A stretch of 27,055 nucleotides of DNA from JACZXQ01 sp036986155 (GCA_036986155.1 BTRA01000030.1:1-27055); one strand, 5' to 3'; shown: positions 15,382 through 22,326, counted from the first letter of the stretch. A program made the numbers and translations. Notes: generated by a model from the sequence alone, not told the origin.

Positions 15382-16140
15382 TCATCGTTTCCGGCGGATC
15401 TCCCCCGTCAGGATGGATGCACACGGCAGCATGCCGGCCCTTTGGAGTGTGGCCCGGGACGCGGTGTTGGAAGCATCGCAGCGGGCGGCCGGCGTTTTGT
15501 CCATCTCGGTGCACGTTCGCTTGAGCTCCTGAACCAGGTAGCTGCCAAACCCGCGACGGCGATGGGGTTCGGCCACCTCCATGTAAATATCGCCATAGGG
15601 GGGATTGTAGTGGAACAGGATTCCGCCTGTCGCGACGATCTCACCGCCACTCTCGATCATCCAGTCACCAAACCCCTCGCCCCGGTGGCGAAACATGCGG
15701 CCATGGTCCCTCTCGGAAACCTTCGCGTACGTCGCTCCCGGAACGTCCAGGCTGGTCGTGATTGCGTCGGCGAAGAGGATCTTCTCGCGCTCGATGTTGT
15801 CCGCGCAGTCGTAGAGCATGAGGGTCAGCAGGCGGTCGTTCGTTTGGGCCCGAATCCTGATGGCGCGACTGGTGGCTACGAACTCCCGAAACAGCTGTTG
15901 GGCCGCCGCCCTGTGGTCGTTGAGTAGGTAGAACTCGTTGACGGTTTCCTTGGGTTCGTCTCCGAAGCCCACAACCGTGCCGTACCCCGCAGTCTCTCCG
16001 GCCACTTTGATAGCGTATGGGCGAGTGAATTCCCGTTCGTGAAGGGAGTCGTGAACGATCTGGCAATCCATCTGGGCTCTATACCGCTCGCGCAGAGGTA
16101 GGATCTCTTCAACCGGGACGGGTGCCACGTAAATGTCCAT
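15382..16140 (-). CDS. GNAT family N-acetyltransferase
   Basis: A 252-residue protein. The C-terminal half holds a GNAT fold: the acetyl-CoA pyrophosphate-binding loop RRRGFGS (194-200) follows the strand YMEVAEPH, and SNTASRATLQRAGM (224-237) is the usual motif B. The N-terminal half (1-140) is a degenerate, GNAT-like or unrelated region, so it could be a two-domain acetyltransferase with only the C-terminal half active. The acceptor is unknown. It is the last of three closely spaced minus-strand genes (gap of 41 bp to the second GNAT gene). Confidence 0.8.
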   Translation of the reverse strand: MDIYVAPVPVEEILPLRERYRAQMDCQIVHDSLHEREFTRPYAIKVAGETAGYGTVVGFGDEPKETVNEFYLLNDHRAAAQQLFREFVATSRAIRIRAQTNDRLLTLMLYDCADNIEREKILFADAITTSLDVPGATYAKVSERDHGRMFRHRGEGFGDWMIESGGEIVATGGILFHYNPPYGDIYMEVAEPHRRRGFGSYLVQELKRTCTEMDKTPAARCDASNTASRATLQRAGMLPCASILTGEIRRKR

Positions 16141-16181
16141 CGCGTCGTATCAGATCTCCCGAATCTTCTTTCACACCACTC

Positions 16182-16607
16182 CTAGGCGCCGTAGCGTAAC
16201 CTCAAGCACGGCTGCCCGCTGTCCGTTTGGATGTGCCGGCCGATCTGGACGAAGCCGTATCGCTCATAGAAGGCGCGCCCAATGGAGTTGGCTTCGAAAA
16301 CATCCAGTTCGAGCGTAGCGTGTTGATCGCGAGCCAGGTCCATCAGCGCCCGTCCGATTCCCCGCCTCTGCATCTCTGGTGAGACGAAGACGGCCCCCAC
16401 CTCGTTGTCGATCAGCGCGATGAACCCGACGACTCGCCCGGCGTCCTCATAAACCCACGTGACCGCCTTCGGTATGTGGACGTCGCGAATGCTCTTGAGT
16501 TCGTTCGCCAGGAACTCCTCTGTGAGGAAGGGATGCGCGATCTTGGAGGCGGCGAGCCAAACCTCGAGAATCCGGTCGAGATCGGCGTCGCGGTACTCGC
16601 GGATCAT
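16182..16607 (-). CDS. GNAT family N-acetyltransferase, YiaC/YjaB-like
   Basis: A 141-residue single-domain acetyltransferase. It opens MIREYRDADLDRILEVWLAA, carries the acetyl-CoA loop QRRGIGRA (80-87), and has Asn107 and Tyr114 in the usual late positions (FEANSIGRAFYERYGF). The pattern, including HPFLTEEF near 25-32, resembles the small E. coli acetyltransferases YiaC and YjaB. The acceptor may be a lysine side chain or a small molecule. It lies between the DUF697-like gene (16-bp gap) and the larger GNAT gene and is probably part of one operon. Confidence 0.85.
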   Translation of the reverse strand: MIREYRDADLDRILEVWLAASKIAHPFLTEEFLANELKSIRDVHIPKAVTWVYEDAGRVVGFIALIDNEVGAVFVSPEMQRRGIGRALMDLARDQHATLELDVFEANSIGRAFYERYGFVQIGRHIQTDSGQPCLRLRYGA

Positions 16608-16623
16608 CCAACGCTCGACCTGT

Positions 16624-16977
16624 CTATGGTCCGCTGCCCTCCTCGAAATTGTCGACGACAGCCCAACCGATAGCCTCCGTCATGCTCGCCGCCACGCCCG
16701 CCCGGACGATGGATCCAAGCCCTGGCACGAATGCCGCCAACACGCGAGCAGACCCCTTGCCGAGCACCTGGCCCAGAGCTGCATAGCCGGCAGACTTGAG
16801 CGCCACTGAAGATGGCCGTACTCCGTAGACGGATGCTAGCCTGAGCACGAGTATGGCTTGAATCGGGGCGATCAAGGCCGCATCCGGTCCCGGTATCGGT
16901 GAGAGGAGGCCGACGGCCCCCGCGAGGACTCCGGCCGTATGTATGGCTGCCGACGCCTGCTTGTTCTGGGAATCCAC
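16624..16977 (-). CDS. DUF697-like small membrane-associated protein
   Basis: A 117-residue protein starting at a GTG with GGAGG five bases upstream. The stretch SPIPGPDAALIAPIQAILVLRLASVYG (about 26-52), followed by a Gly/Ala-rich helical hairpin ending FVPGLGSIVRAGVAAS, matches the pattern of DUF697, seen alone or fused to YcjF-like GTPases. Two or three hydrophobic helices suggest membrane association. Function unknown. It begins a probable three-gene operon with two acetyltransferases. Confidence 0.7.
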   Translation of the reverse strand: MDSQNKQASAAIHTAGVLAGAVGLLSPIPGPDAALIAPIQAILVLRLASVYGVRPSSVALKSAGYAALGQVLGKGSARVLAAFVPGLGSIVRAGVAASMTEAIGWAVVDNFEEGSGP

Positions 16978-17064
16978 CCGTCCCTCCGGTTCTGGTTCAA
17001 CGTGTTGCTACCACATTAGACGGGCGAACCCGCTCGAGGGTTTCCGGCGAGCGTGCCGGTCGTG

Positions 17065-18078
17065 CTATTTGATGCCGACCACCATGCTGTCAGGCCCCGG
17101 AAGCGGCTCTACCCGGATTTCGCGGAACCCGGTCTCCGCCATCCACCCTTGGCAGTCCTCTCCCGTGTAGTCGAATCCCTCGTGGGTCTCGATGAGCATG
17201 TTCAGGCTCATCAACAGTCCGAACGCGTTCTGGCGGCGCTCGTCGTCGATGAGAGCCTCATACACTACCAGCGCCCCCCCCCCGGAGAGCGCGTCGTACG
17301 CCTTTCCGATGAGCATGCGCTTGTCCTCGATCCCCCAGTCGTGGAGGATGTGCCCCATGAGGATGACGTCCCCTGAGGGGAGCGGATCTGTGAAGAAATC
17401 GCCTCCGAAGAAGCTGATTCGATCCGCCGCTGAGCTATTTGCCGCATATTCCTCGAAGATTGGTTCGACCACTGGGAGGTCGAACCCTATTCCCTGGAGG
17501 TGAGGATTCGCCTCGGTGATCTGAACAATGAGATCCCCCTGGGCCGTTCCGACGTCAACAACGGTGCGGTATTCGTCCCAGGGAATCGCCTTTGCGATAG
17601 CCATGTTCGCGCCGTGGCTCACACCCGACATCGCCTTCAAGAACTCCATGAGCCGAGCCGGGTCGGAATACAGAGTCTCGAAGAATGACTCGCGACCATG
17701 CCTCACCTCGTTTTGGGGATGCCCGGTTCGGAGCGCCTCCGTCAGGCCGCCCCAGAACCCGTAGAGGCGGTGGTTCGCCATCTCGAGTATGCCTCCGACG
17801 TACGATGGCTTCGCCTTGTCCAAAAAGAGCCCGGTCTCGGGCGTATTCCGGTATACGCCGCCATCCCGCTCGAGCATGCCGAGCGCCACCAGGGCATCCA
17901 GAAAATCACGGGCTCCCCTCTCATGGAGCCCCAGCCGATCTCGAAGCTCATCAAGGTCCCTCGGGTGTTTCGCGAGCTCGGTGAATAGCTCGAGCTCGAT
18001 CGCGCTGAGTAGCGTCTTCGAGGCCCAGAACCCCATGCCGAGTTGCATGATCGAGTCGGGTGTCATCGCGTCATTCAC
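17065..18078 (-). CDS. Dimerisation-domain O-methyltransferase (methyltransferase family 2)
   Basis: A 337-residue protein with the two-part plan of acetylserotonin/hydroxyneurosporene-type O-methyltransferases. A winged-helix dimerisation domain (about 8-85) is followed by a SAM-binding domain with VDVGTAQGD (174-182), Asp200 ending strand 2, and the catalytic-type HDW (His246-Trp248). Such enzymes methylate hydroxyls of small molecules; the substrate is unknown and no biosynthetic cluster surrounds it. The GTG at 18078 has GGAGG only 4 bases away; the in-frame ATG at 18066 is the alternative. Its start overlaps the TGA of a possible small upstream ORF (GTGA). The gene contains ten consecutive G residues on the coding strand (plus-strand 17274-17283), encoding Gly266-268. 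Confidence 0.88.
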   Translation of the reverse strand: MNDAMTPDSIMQLGMGFWASKTLLSAIELELFTELAKHPRDLDELRDRLGLHERGARDFLDALVALGMLERDGGVYRNTPETGLFLDKAKPSYVGGILEMANHRLYGFWGGLTEALRTGHPQNEVRHGRESFFETLYSDPARLMEFLKAMSGVSHGANMAIAKAIPWDEYRTVVDVGTAQGDLIVQITEANPHLQGIGFDLPVVEPIFEEYAANSSAADRISFFGGDFFTDPLPSGDVILMGHILHDWGIEDKRMLIGKAYDALSGGGALVVYEALIDDERRQNAFGLLMSLNMLIETHEGFDYTGEDCQGWMAETGFREIRVEPLPGPDSMVVGIK

Positions 18079-18233
18079 CGTGCCTCCAAGTCAGGGCTGT
18101 TCATGCCGAGCGTCGCCAGCACGCTCGAGGGCGACCCGAGTCGAGCGAGTAATCTGCCAGCTACGAGGCGGGCGGGCGAGTCCGCTTGTCGAAGCACCTG
18201 AACACAGTGCCATGGTACGGTCTCATCGTGCAT
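18075..18233 (-). CDS. Possible small ORF (52 codons) overlapping the O-methyltransferase start
   Basis: Begins MHDETVPWHCVQVLRQAD and ends SPDLEAR, with its TGA overlapping the GTG start of the O-methyltransferase (GTGA), an arrangement common in translational coupling. About 69% of its third codon positions are G or C, compatible with coding. Against it, GGAGGA lies directly against the ATG with almost no spacer, and no family is recognised. It sits just behind the csp3 terminator. Confidence 0.25.
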   Translation of the reverse strand: MHDETVPWHCVQVLRQADSPARLVAGRLLARLGSPSSVLATLGMNSPDLEAR

Positions 18234-18241
18234 TCCTCCAC

Positions 18242-18280
18242 AAAAAAATCGGGCCGCCCCGAGAACTCGGGACGGCCCGA
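18242..18280 (-). terminator. Intrinsic terminator of csp3
   Basis: A 15-bp stem (18266-18280 with 18249-18263) with one position that is U-G paired only on the minus-strand RNA, then seven T residues (18248-18242). A further palindrome, CTCGAAT-GA-ATTCGAG (18285-18300), lies between it and the csp3 stop codon and may form a second hairpin. Confidence 0.9.
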
Positions 18281-18306
18281 AGGCCTCGAATGAATTCGAG
18301 TGGGGA

Positions 18307-18513
18307 TTAGACCGGAACGACGTTCTCTGCCGCCGGACCCTTCTCCCCCTGTACGATCTCGAACTCAACCTGGGCGCCCTCAGCGAGGCTCTTGAAGCCC
18401 TCCGTCTGAATGGCGCTGTGATGAACGAAGCAATCTTTGCTGCCGTCCTCAGGCGTGATGAATCCGAAACCCTTTTGGTCGTTAAACCACTTCACTGTTC
18501 CCCTGGTACGCAT
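18307..18513 (-). CDS. Cold-shock protein, CspA family (csp3)
   Basis: A 68-residue single cold-shock domain with GTVKWF, KGFGFI and FVHHSAI, close in sequence to csp2. A good ribosome site, AAGGAG (18522-18527), lies 8 bases before the ATG. As for csp2, the leader can fold so that the AAGGAG is paired, and a terminator-like hairpin and TTTTGTGACC lie upstream. It would act as an RNA chaperone in the cytoplasm. Three such paralogues within 18 kb is a notable density. Confidence 0.95.
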   Translation of the reverse strand: MRTRGTVKWFNDQKGFGFITPEDGSKDCFVHHSAIQTEGFKSLAEGAQVEFEIVQGEKGPAAENVVPV

Positions 18514-18621
18514 CTATTGCGCTCCTTGGTTGTGCAAGTCGGAGCTACGATGATACGTACTGCCCGACTGCTCGAAATGCGCGGAACGTCCGCGCTTTGC
18601 GTGACCGTCCTGGTCACAAAA
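18514..18621 (-). promoter_or_regulatory. csp3 leader: shared upstream element and SD-pairing hairpin
   Basis: On the minus strand TTTTGTGACC (18621-18612) lies 108 nt before the ATG and matches the csp1 and csp2 elements; here it opens a short inverted repeat GTGACC-AGGAC-GGTCAC. Nearer the gene, GCTC (18545-18542) pairs with GAGC (18524-18521) and CTTG (18538-18535) pairs with CAAG (18528-18525), leaving a 3-base bulge and a 6-base loop. AAGGAG is buried in this helix. Confidence 0.45.
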
Positions 18622-18653
18622 AAAAAGACAGCGGCCTCCAAGAACGAGACCGC
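18618..18653 (-). terminator. Intrinsic terminator upstream of csp3
   Basis: On the minus strand GCGGTCTC (18653-18646) pairs with GAGGCCGC (18638-18631), one U-G pair, loop of 7; TGTC and nine T residues follow. It probably ends the transcript of the zinc-ribbon gene at 18810-19223. A second small hairpin, GCACCC/GGGTGC (18673-18689), lies 20 bp before it. Confidence 0.75.
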
Positions 18654-18809
18654 CGCCCTCATAAGAACCTGAGCACCCCCTTCGGGTGCCAACGCATCAC
18701 CTTGGCGAAATCCGCTCATGCTGTCAACCGGCAACAGCAAAGACGGATCGCCATGCCCGCGCTGCCCGCCACAACGGCAATCACAGACGCGGCCCAAATG
18801 GTGGAGATG
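18654..18809. other. Region between the zinc-ribbon gene and its terminator
   Basis: No gene is supported. A short minus-strand frame with a hydrophobic stretch (ISTIWAASVIAVVAGSAGMA) is open near 18716-18810 but has no start with a ribosome site. The GCACCC/GGGTGC hairpin and the following terminator could be the 3' end of the mRNA or of a small RNA. Confidence 0.3.
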
Positions 18810-19223
18810 CTAGGGCGTTCCGTGTGACTCCGGATCGCGAGGACTGGTGTTCCCCCGCAGCCATTCCAGGCGCCGCCTGAAGTGTCCTCGCCGCTCCTGG
18901 GGGTCTTGCCGGGCACTCTCGGCGGTTTCCAACTCGGTATGAGACCACACACCTTCCGTGGCAGTACAGTGGGCCGTCACGAAGAATCCACCGCCGCAAC
19001 ACTGCGTGTAGATGTCGAACTCTTCCGGAAGGCGAAGGGCCCCGATGACCTCCGGGTAGCCCTTGATCTCATCGGGAAGCTCCTGATCGGTCGGTGCCGC
19101 GTGCCCTTGGCGCCACACGAGGAGTGCGCACGGACCTTCTTTCCCCTGCCACCCCTGGAGTTCAGCGCCACACGCCGGACATGCGAGAGGGGGGTCGGGC
19201 TCAAAATGGTCGAGCAGGCTCAT
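18810..19223 (-). CDS. Zinc-ribbon protein of unknown function
   Basis: A 137-residue protein. The N-terminus has a C-x-x-C knuckle in LACPACGAELQGWQGKEGPC (Cys16 and Cys19 and Cys33 region), followed by LLVWRQGHAAPTDQ. The centre contains TQCCGGGFFVTAHC with further Cys and His, so it probably binds zinc. I recognise the opening as a family of small uncharacterised proteins that is common in actinobacteria. The tail is Arg-rich and charged. It appears to be monocistronic; its likely terminator is at 18618-18653. No function can be given. Confidence 0.75.
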   Translation of the reverse strand: MSLLDHFEPDPPLACPACGAELQGWQGKEGPCALLVWRQGHAAPTDQELPDEIKGYPEVIGALRLPEEFDIYTQCCGGGFFVTAHCTATEGVWSHTELETAESARQDPQERRGHFRRRLEWLRGNTSPRDPESHGTP

Positions 19224-19469
19224 ACGTTCGGGGCGCCTCCTACCCGATTGGCGAGTGCGTGTGTTCTACGGGGTCGCACGGACCGGTTCTCGGTTGGCGG
19301 CGAGACTTGGAGTTGGCGAGACGTTCCGCACAGTGGCGCATCGGCCTCCTCTTTGTATTTGGTGCCCGTGGATGGGATACTTGTCGCGTGCGGTGTAGTA
19401 GGGGCGTATCTGCCGCCCGATCAATGTGGGAGACGCTGGCTTTGCGCGCGACCCCTGCCGGCCGTTGGG
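19224..19469. other. Intergenic region with no supported gene
   Basis: Plus-strand frames crossing this region (18882-19571 and 19094-19660) are antisense to real genes and have no family resemblance. No hairpin or clear promoter was found. Confidence 0.4.
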
Positions 19470-20174
19470 CTAGTCGCGGTCAGGTTCCGATCCGATCAGA
19501 GCTTGTGCGCGGGTTGCGATGTACTCCATCTGATCCTGCCGCTGGCGTGCCCAGCGGGGCAGGCGGAGTAGGTTGGAGACGACGGTCGTTACACCCCCTG
19601 CACCGAAGATCACGGGGAGGACGAGGGCATCGGCCAGGTTCCCAGTCAGGTTCCCAGTGAGGAGGAGAACTACGAGCATGACCAGTGCCACCCCCATTCC
19701 GGCTACCCCCAACATGTTCGTCCAAGGGGCGTTTCCCTTTAGGGTTCCCAAGCGAAGGCGATAGCCGGCCTCGGTGGGCTCGACGTACGCATGCAGTTTG
19801 CCGTTGGTCCACTGGCGGGCGCTACCGGAGGTTCCGACCTTACCCTGGGCGTTGAAGGTTTCCCGAAGTTCCGCGACCAGCAGCTCCCATTCCCGGTCCG
19901 TGGGCGCCCTCGGGAGAGCGACCGTTCGGCCAACGGAGATCGGCATCCCGAAGCTCGTCTGGTGGGGGAGGGCAGTGCGGCGTACTTCGAGCGCTGAAGC
20001 CGCCTCCGCGATTCGCACGGGTGACAGCCCGACTTCGAGTCCGATCTCCTGAAGCTCGGCGAGGGTCAAGCCCTTTGCGGAGGTAGGGGCGTGCCGATCT
20101 GAATCACCGGCCGCCGCGGCGGCTTCAAAGATCTCCTTGCTTTCTTCCTCCCGGTACCGACGCTCGTCCGTCAT
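19470..20174 (-). CDS. Membrane protein of unknown function, last gene of the desaturase operon
   Basis: A 234-residue protein. An N-terminal helical segment (YREEESKEIFEAAAA, then GLTLAELQEIGLEVGLSPVRI, about 6-60) reads like a regulatory helical module. A soluble beta-rich central part (about 70-150) follows, with two hydrophobic segments (about 154-175 and 180-205) and a basic tail. A short duplication, GNLTGNL, lies between the membrane segments and comes from a tandem GGTTCCCAGT-type DNA repeat around 19640-19660. It begins only 7 bp behind the desaturase stop, so co-transcription is very likely. I do not recognise a named family. Confidence 0.75.
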   Translation of the reverse strand: MTDERRYREEESKEIFEAAAAAGDSDRHAPTSAKGLTLAELQEIGLEVGLSPVRIAEAASALEVRRTALPHQTSFGMPISVGRTVALPRAPTDREWELLVAELRETFNAQGKVGTSGSARQWTNGKLHAYVEPTEAGYRLRLGTLKGNAPWTNMLGVAGMGVALVMLVVLLLTGNLTGNLADALVLPVIFGAGGVTTVVSNLLRLPRWARQRQDQMEYIATRAQALIGSEPDRD

Positions 20175-20181
20175 CGGTTTC

Positions 20182-21198
20182 TCACTTCCCCGGGTCCAAA
20201 GTCTCCAGGATTTCCTGGTCGGGACGGGACTCGTCGCTCAGGGGGACGCCCCCGCGGTCAGACCGGGTCATGCGGCTGAAGAGCGAGATCTCGCGACTGA
20301 AGATGAACTTGTATAGCAGTCGGGTCCAAGACGTGTGGTACTCCAACGTGTCGTAGAGCTCGGGCGCTGCCCGCCGCACTTCGGGAAGTCGATTCCACGG
20401 GATCGATGGAAGATCGTGATGCTCGTTGTGGTATCCGACGTTGAACGCGACACGGTTCATGGGTCCGTAGTAACTGAACGTCTCCTGCTCGACACTGTCG
20501 CCAGTCATGTAGTGCCGCTGGATCCAGCGTGCGCCAAGCGGGTGCAGGCCGATACCGAAGAACAGCGAGAGAAGTAGGTAGAAGAACGCCATCGGTCCCA
20601 ACAGGATCCAGACCGCCACGTCGAACGCCATCTGGACCAGGAAGTTGGTCACCACCCACCTGTCCACCGAGTTGATCTCCCGAAGACGTAGCGGCCGCAG
20701 CGTCTGAACGATGGGGAACAACGCGAGCCACAGTGCCTTTCGCACGGCCCCGTGCCCCACGAGTCGTGCCTCCCATTCGTGGGGCAGGTCGGCGTCGAGC
20801 TCATACACGCCCTGATGGGAGTGGTGCTTGATGTGGTAGTGCTGAAACGACACCGACGAGGGAATCACGTGGGGAAGGTTCGCGAGGATGCCCGTCCAGG
20901 TGTTCGAGCTCCGCCTCTTGAAGATCAGATTGTGGGCGCATTCGTGGATCAGCACGAATAGTGCGTGGTTCGCGAAGGCACCCACGAAATAAGCGACCAG
21001 AAGCATCGCCCAAAGGGGCTGGGCCTGGACGGCATACGCCAGGGCGACCTGGAGCACGACGAGCCCAACGACATACGCGCAGGACAGCGGATTCCTGCCG
21101 ATAAGGTCACGAACCTCGGGATGCCGGCTCAGGAGGATTCTTGTTCGCTCGCGGTGGGGCTCTCGTGCAACGGAGTGGTGGAACTCGGTCCTGCTCAC
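20182..21198 (-). CDS. Sphingolipid delta-4-desaturase-like fatty acid desaturase
   Basis: A 338-residue membrane di-iron desaturase. The three histidine boxes are HECAH (85-89), HIKHH (122-126) and HNEHH (257-261). Beyond the boxes it follows eukaryotic dihydroceramide desaturase DES1 closely: EPH-x-x-R near the start, HPE(V/I), FANH before box 1, ANLP-x-x-IP-x-S-x-SF before box 2, GLHP, the ETFSYYGP-x-N segment, FNVGYHNEHHD, IP, and YHTSW-x-x-(L)LY near the end. Four or so hydrophobic segments fit an inner-membrane enzyme. The expected reaction is a 4,5-trans double bond in (dihydro)ceramide; other long-chain lipid substrates are possible in a bacterium. GTG 21198 is chosen because homology begins there; GTG 21252, overlapping the CBS gene by 11 bp, is the alternative. 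It lies in an operon with the CBS gene and the membrane protein. Confidence 0.87.
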   Translation of the reverse strand: MSRTEFHHSVAREPHRERTRILLSRHPEVRDLIGRNPLSCAYVVGLVVLQVALAYAVQAQPLWAMLLVAYFVGAFANHALFVLIHECAHNLIFKRRSSNTWTGILANLPHVIPSSVSFQHYHIKHHSHQGVYELDADLPHEWEARLVGHGAVRKALWLALFPIVQTLRPLRLREINSVDRWVVTNFLVQMAFDVAVWILLGPMAFFYLLLSLFFGIGLHPLGARWIQRHYMTGDSVEQETFSYYGPMNRVAFNVGYHNEHHDLPSIPWNRLPEVRRAAPELYDTLEYHTSWTRLLYKFIFSREISLFSRMTRSDRGGVPLSDESRPDQEILETLDPGK

Positions 21199-21241
21199 GA
21201 CAGCCCCGCTGGAGGCGGCCCCGCGATGACTAGCCCTCGGA

Positions 21242-21673
21242 TTAGCCAGCACCCTGGATATACTGCCGCAGATGGGAGTTCTCCTCCTCCGCCACGGCGC
21301 GGCATGCGTTCACGAGATCGCCGATAGAGATGATTCCCGCGAGTCGCCCTTCTTCCATGACCGGAAGGTGCCGAATCTTGTTCTCCGTCATCACGCCCAT
21401 CATATCCGCGAGCCGATCTTCGGGCCTGGCCGTGATCAACTCCCGCGTCATGACGGCACCCACTTGGATCGCTCCAAGCTCACCCGGAGATTGTGCGGTG
21501 AGCCGCAAGATGTCGCGTTCGGTCAGGATTCCCGTCGGACGTTCGCCCTCCGTAACCACAAGTCCACCAATGTTGTGATCTACGAGGAGCTTGGCAGCGT
21601 CTAGGACGCTGTGGGATTCCGTGATTGTGACGACGTCATGCCCCTTCTTGTGAAGGATCTCCCCCATCTTCAT
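21242..21673 (-). CDS. Two-CBS-domain regulatory protein
   Basis: A 143-residue protein made of two CBS domains (about 8-60 and 72-132), which normally bind adenine nucleotides or SAM as a regulatory pair. Typical strings are GGLVVTEGERPTGILTERDIL in the first and MTENKIRHLPVMEEGRLAGIISIGDLV in the second. There is no attached enzyme domain, so it may regulate a partner or act alone. AGGAGG lies 5-6 bases before the ATG, and the ATG overlaps the stop of a 34-codon leader ORF as ATGA. The desaturase and a membrane protein follow, so an energy- or redox-linked control of that pathway is conceivable but inferred. Confidence 0.92.
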   Translation of the reverse strand: MKMGEILHKKGHDVVTITESHSVLDAAKLLVDHNIGGLVVTEGERPTGILTERDILRLTAQSPGELGAIQVGAVMTRELITARPEDRLADMMGVMTENKIRHLPVMEEGRLAGIISIGDLVNACRAVAEEENSHLRQYIQGAG

Positions 21674-21774
21674 GGTTGCCTCCTGGAAATGGGAATGGTC
21701 ATCGGCTCATCGATCTGGTCCACGGCGTCGGTGGCCACGCCCGGGGCAGCGACGAAGAGGAGGGAGCGCAACAT
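21670..21774 (-). CDS. Short leader ORF (34 codons) coupled to the CBS gene
   Basis: Begins MLRSLLFVAAPGVATDAV and ends ISRRQP. An unusually strong ribosome site, AAGGAGGAGG, lies 7 bases before the ATG, and the TGA overlaps the ATG of the CBS gene as ATGA. This favours real translation and coupling to the downstream gene. The peptide has a short hydrophobic start and no known family. It could be a regulatory leader peptide or a small functional protein. Confidence 0.55.
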   Translation of the reverse strand: MLRSLLFVAAPGVATDAVDQIDEPMTIPISRRQP

Positions 21775-21821
21775 GGTGGTGCCTCCTCCTTGAGACGTCA
21801 CGTCCGGGCCCGCGTGGTGCA

Positions 21822-21847
21822 CTGCCGCACATTACGCATTGCGGCAG
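21822..21847 (-). promoter_or_regulatory. Perfect inverted repeat upstream of the leader ORF and desaturase operon
   Basis: CTGCCGCA (21822-21829) and TGCGGCAG (21840-21847) are perfect 8-bp arms separated by 10 bases (CATTACGCAT). Weaker outer arms (GGGCC / GGCCC) may extend the structure. It lies about 50 bp before the leader start. The geometry would suit a dimeric regulator binding site or an mRNA hairpin; there is no U-tract for a terminator. Confidence 0.4.
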
Positions 21848-21921
21848 GCCCGAACAACCGATAGGAAGCGAGGCCCTGTTTGCCCTGATGCTCCGCTCCT
21901 GCCGACCGAGGCGGTGGCCGG

Positions 21922-22326
21922 TTAGGTGGCCTTCCTACTCGCCCACCGAATCACCGGTCCAAGAATCGCCCCGATCCCGACGGCGGTGGGCACCACGAAG
22001 GGAGCATCCCAACTCGTCCAGCCCCCTTTGGCGAAGAACACCATCAAGGACGGCAACAAGCCGAAGAGCGCGCCCCAGATCAGGCTCTGCAGAACGGTGG
22101 ATGCGCGCGTGACGACCGTCGTGATCAAGAGCCCAGTCGTGATTCCAAGGAGCGTGCCGGCAATCGTGACGAACCCTGGATACGGCTCCGCCGGCTCGAA
22201 GTAGATTCCCACTGCGCTGAGGAAACCAAGGCCCCCTCCGGCCAACACAGCCGCAAGCCTCCTCCCCGGATTCAAAGTACGCTGGGAATCATCGTCACTT
22301 CCCGCCTCTCGACTTGCTCCACTCAA
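21922..22326 (-). CDS. Small membrane protein of unknown function
   Basis: A 134-residue protein with a hydrophilic acidic N-terminus (about 1-22) and roughly four hydrophobic segments (near 24-42, 52-72, 78-98 and 108-126). The start used is a TTG, since no ATG or GTG lies before the first membrane segment, and its ribosome site is weak. I recognise no family. It lies on the same strand as the genes on either side but with gaps of more than 80 bp. Confidence 0.6.
   Translation of the reverse strand: MSGASREAGSDDDSQRTLNPGRRLAAVLAGGGLGFLSAVGIYFEPAEPYPGFVTIAGTLLGITTGLLITTVVTRASTVLQSLIWGALFGLLPSLMVFFAKGGWTSWDAPFVVPTAVGIGAILGPVIRWASRKAT

Noticed and set aside
18716..18952. Short minus-strand frame with a hydrophobic C-terminal stretch
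   Set aside because: It mostly overlaps the zinc-ribbon gene in another frame and has no plausible start.
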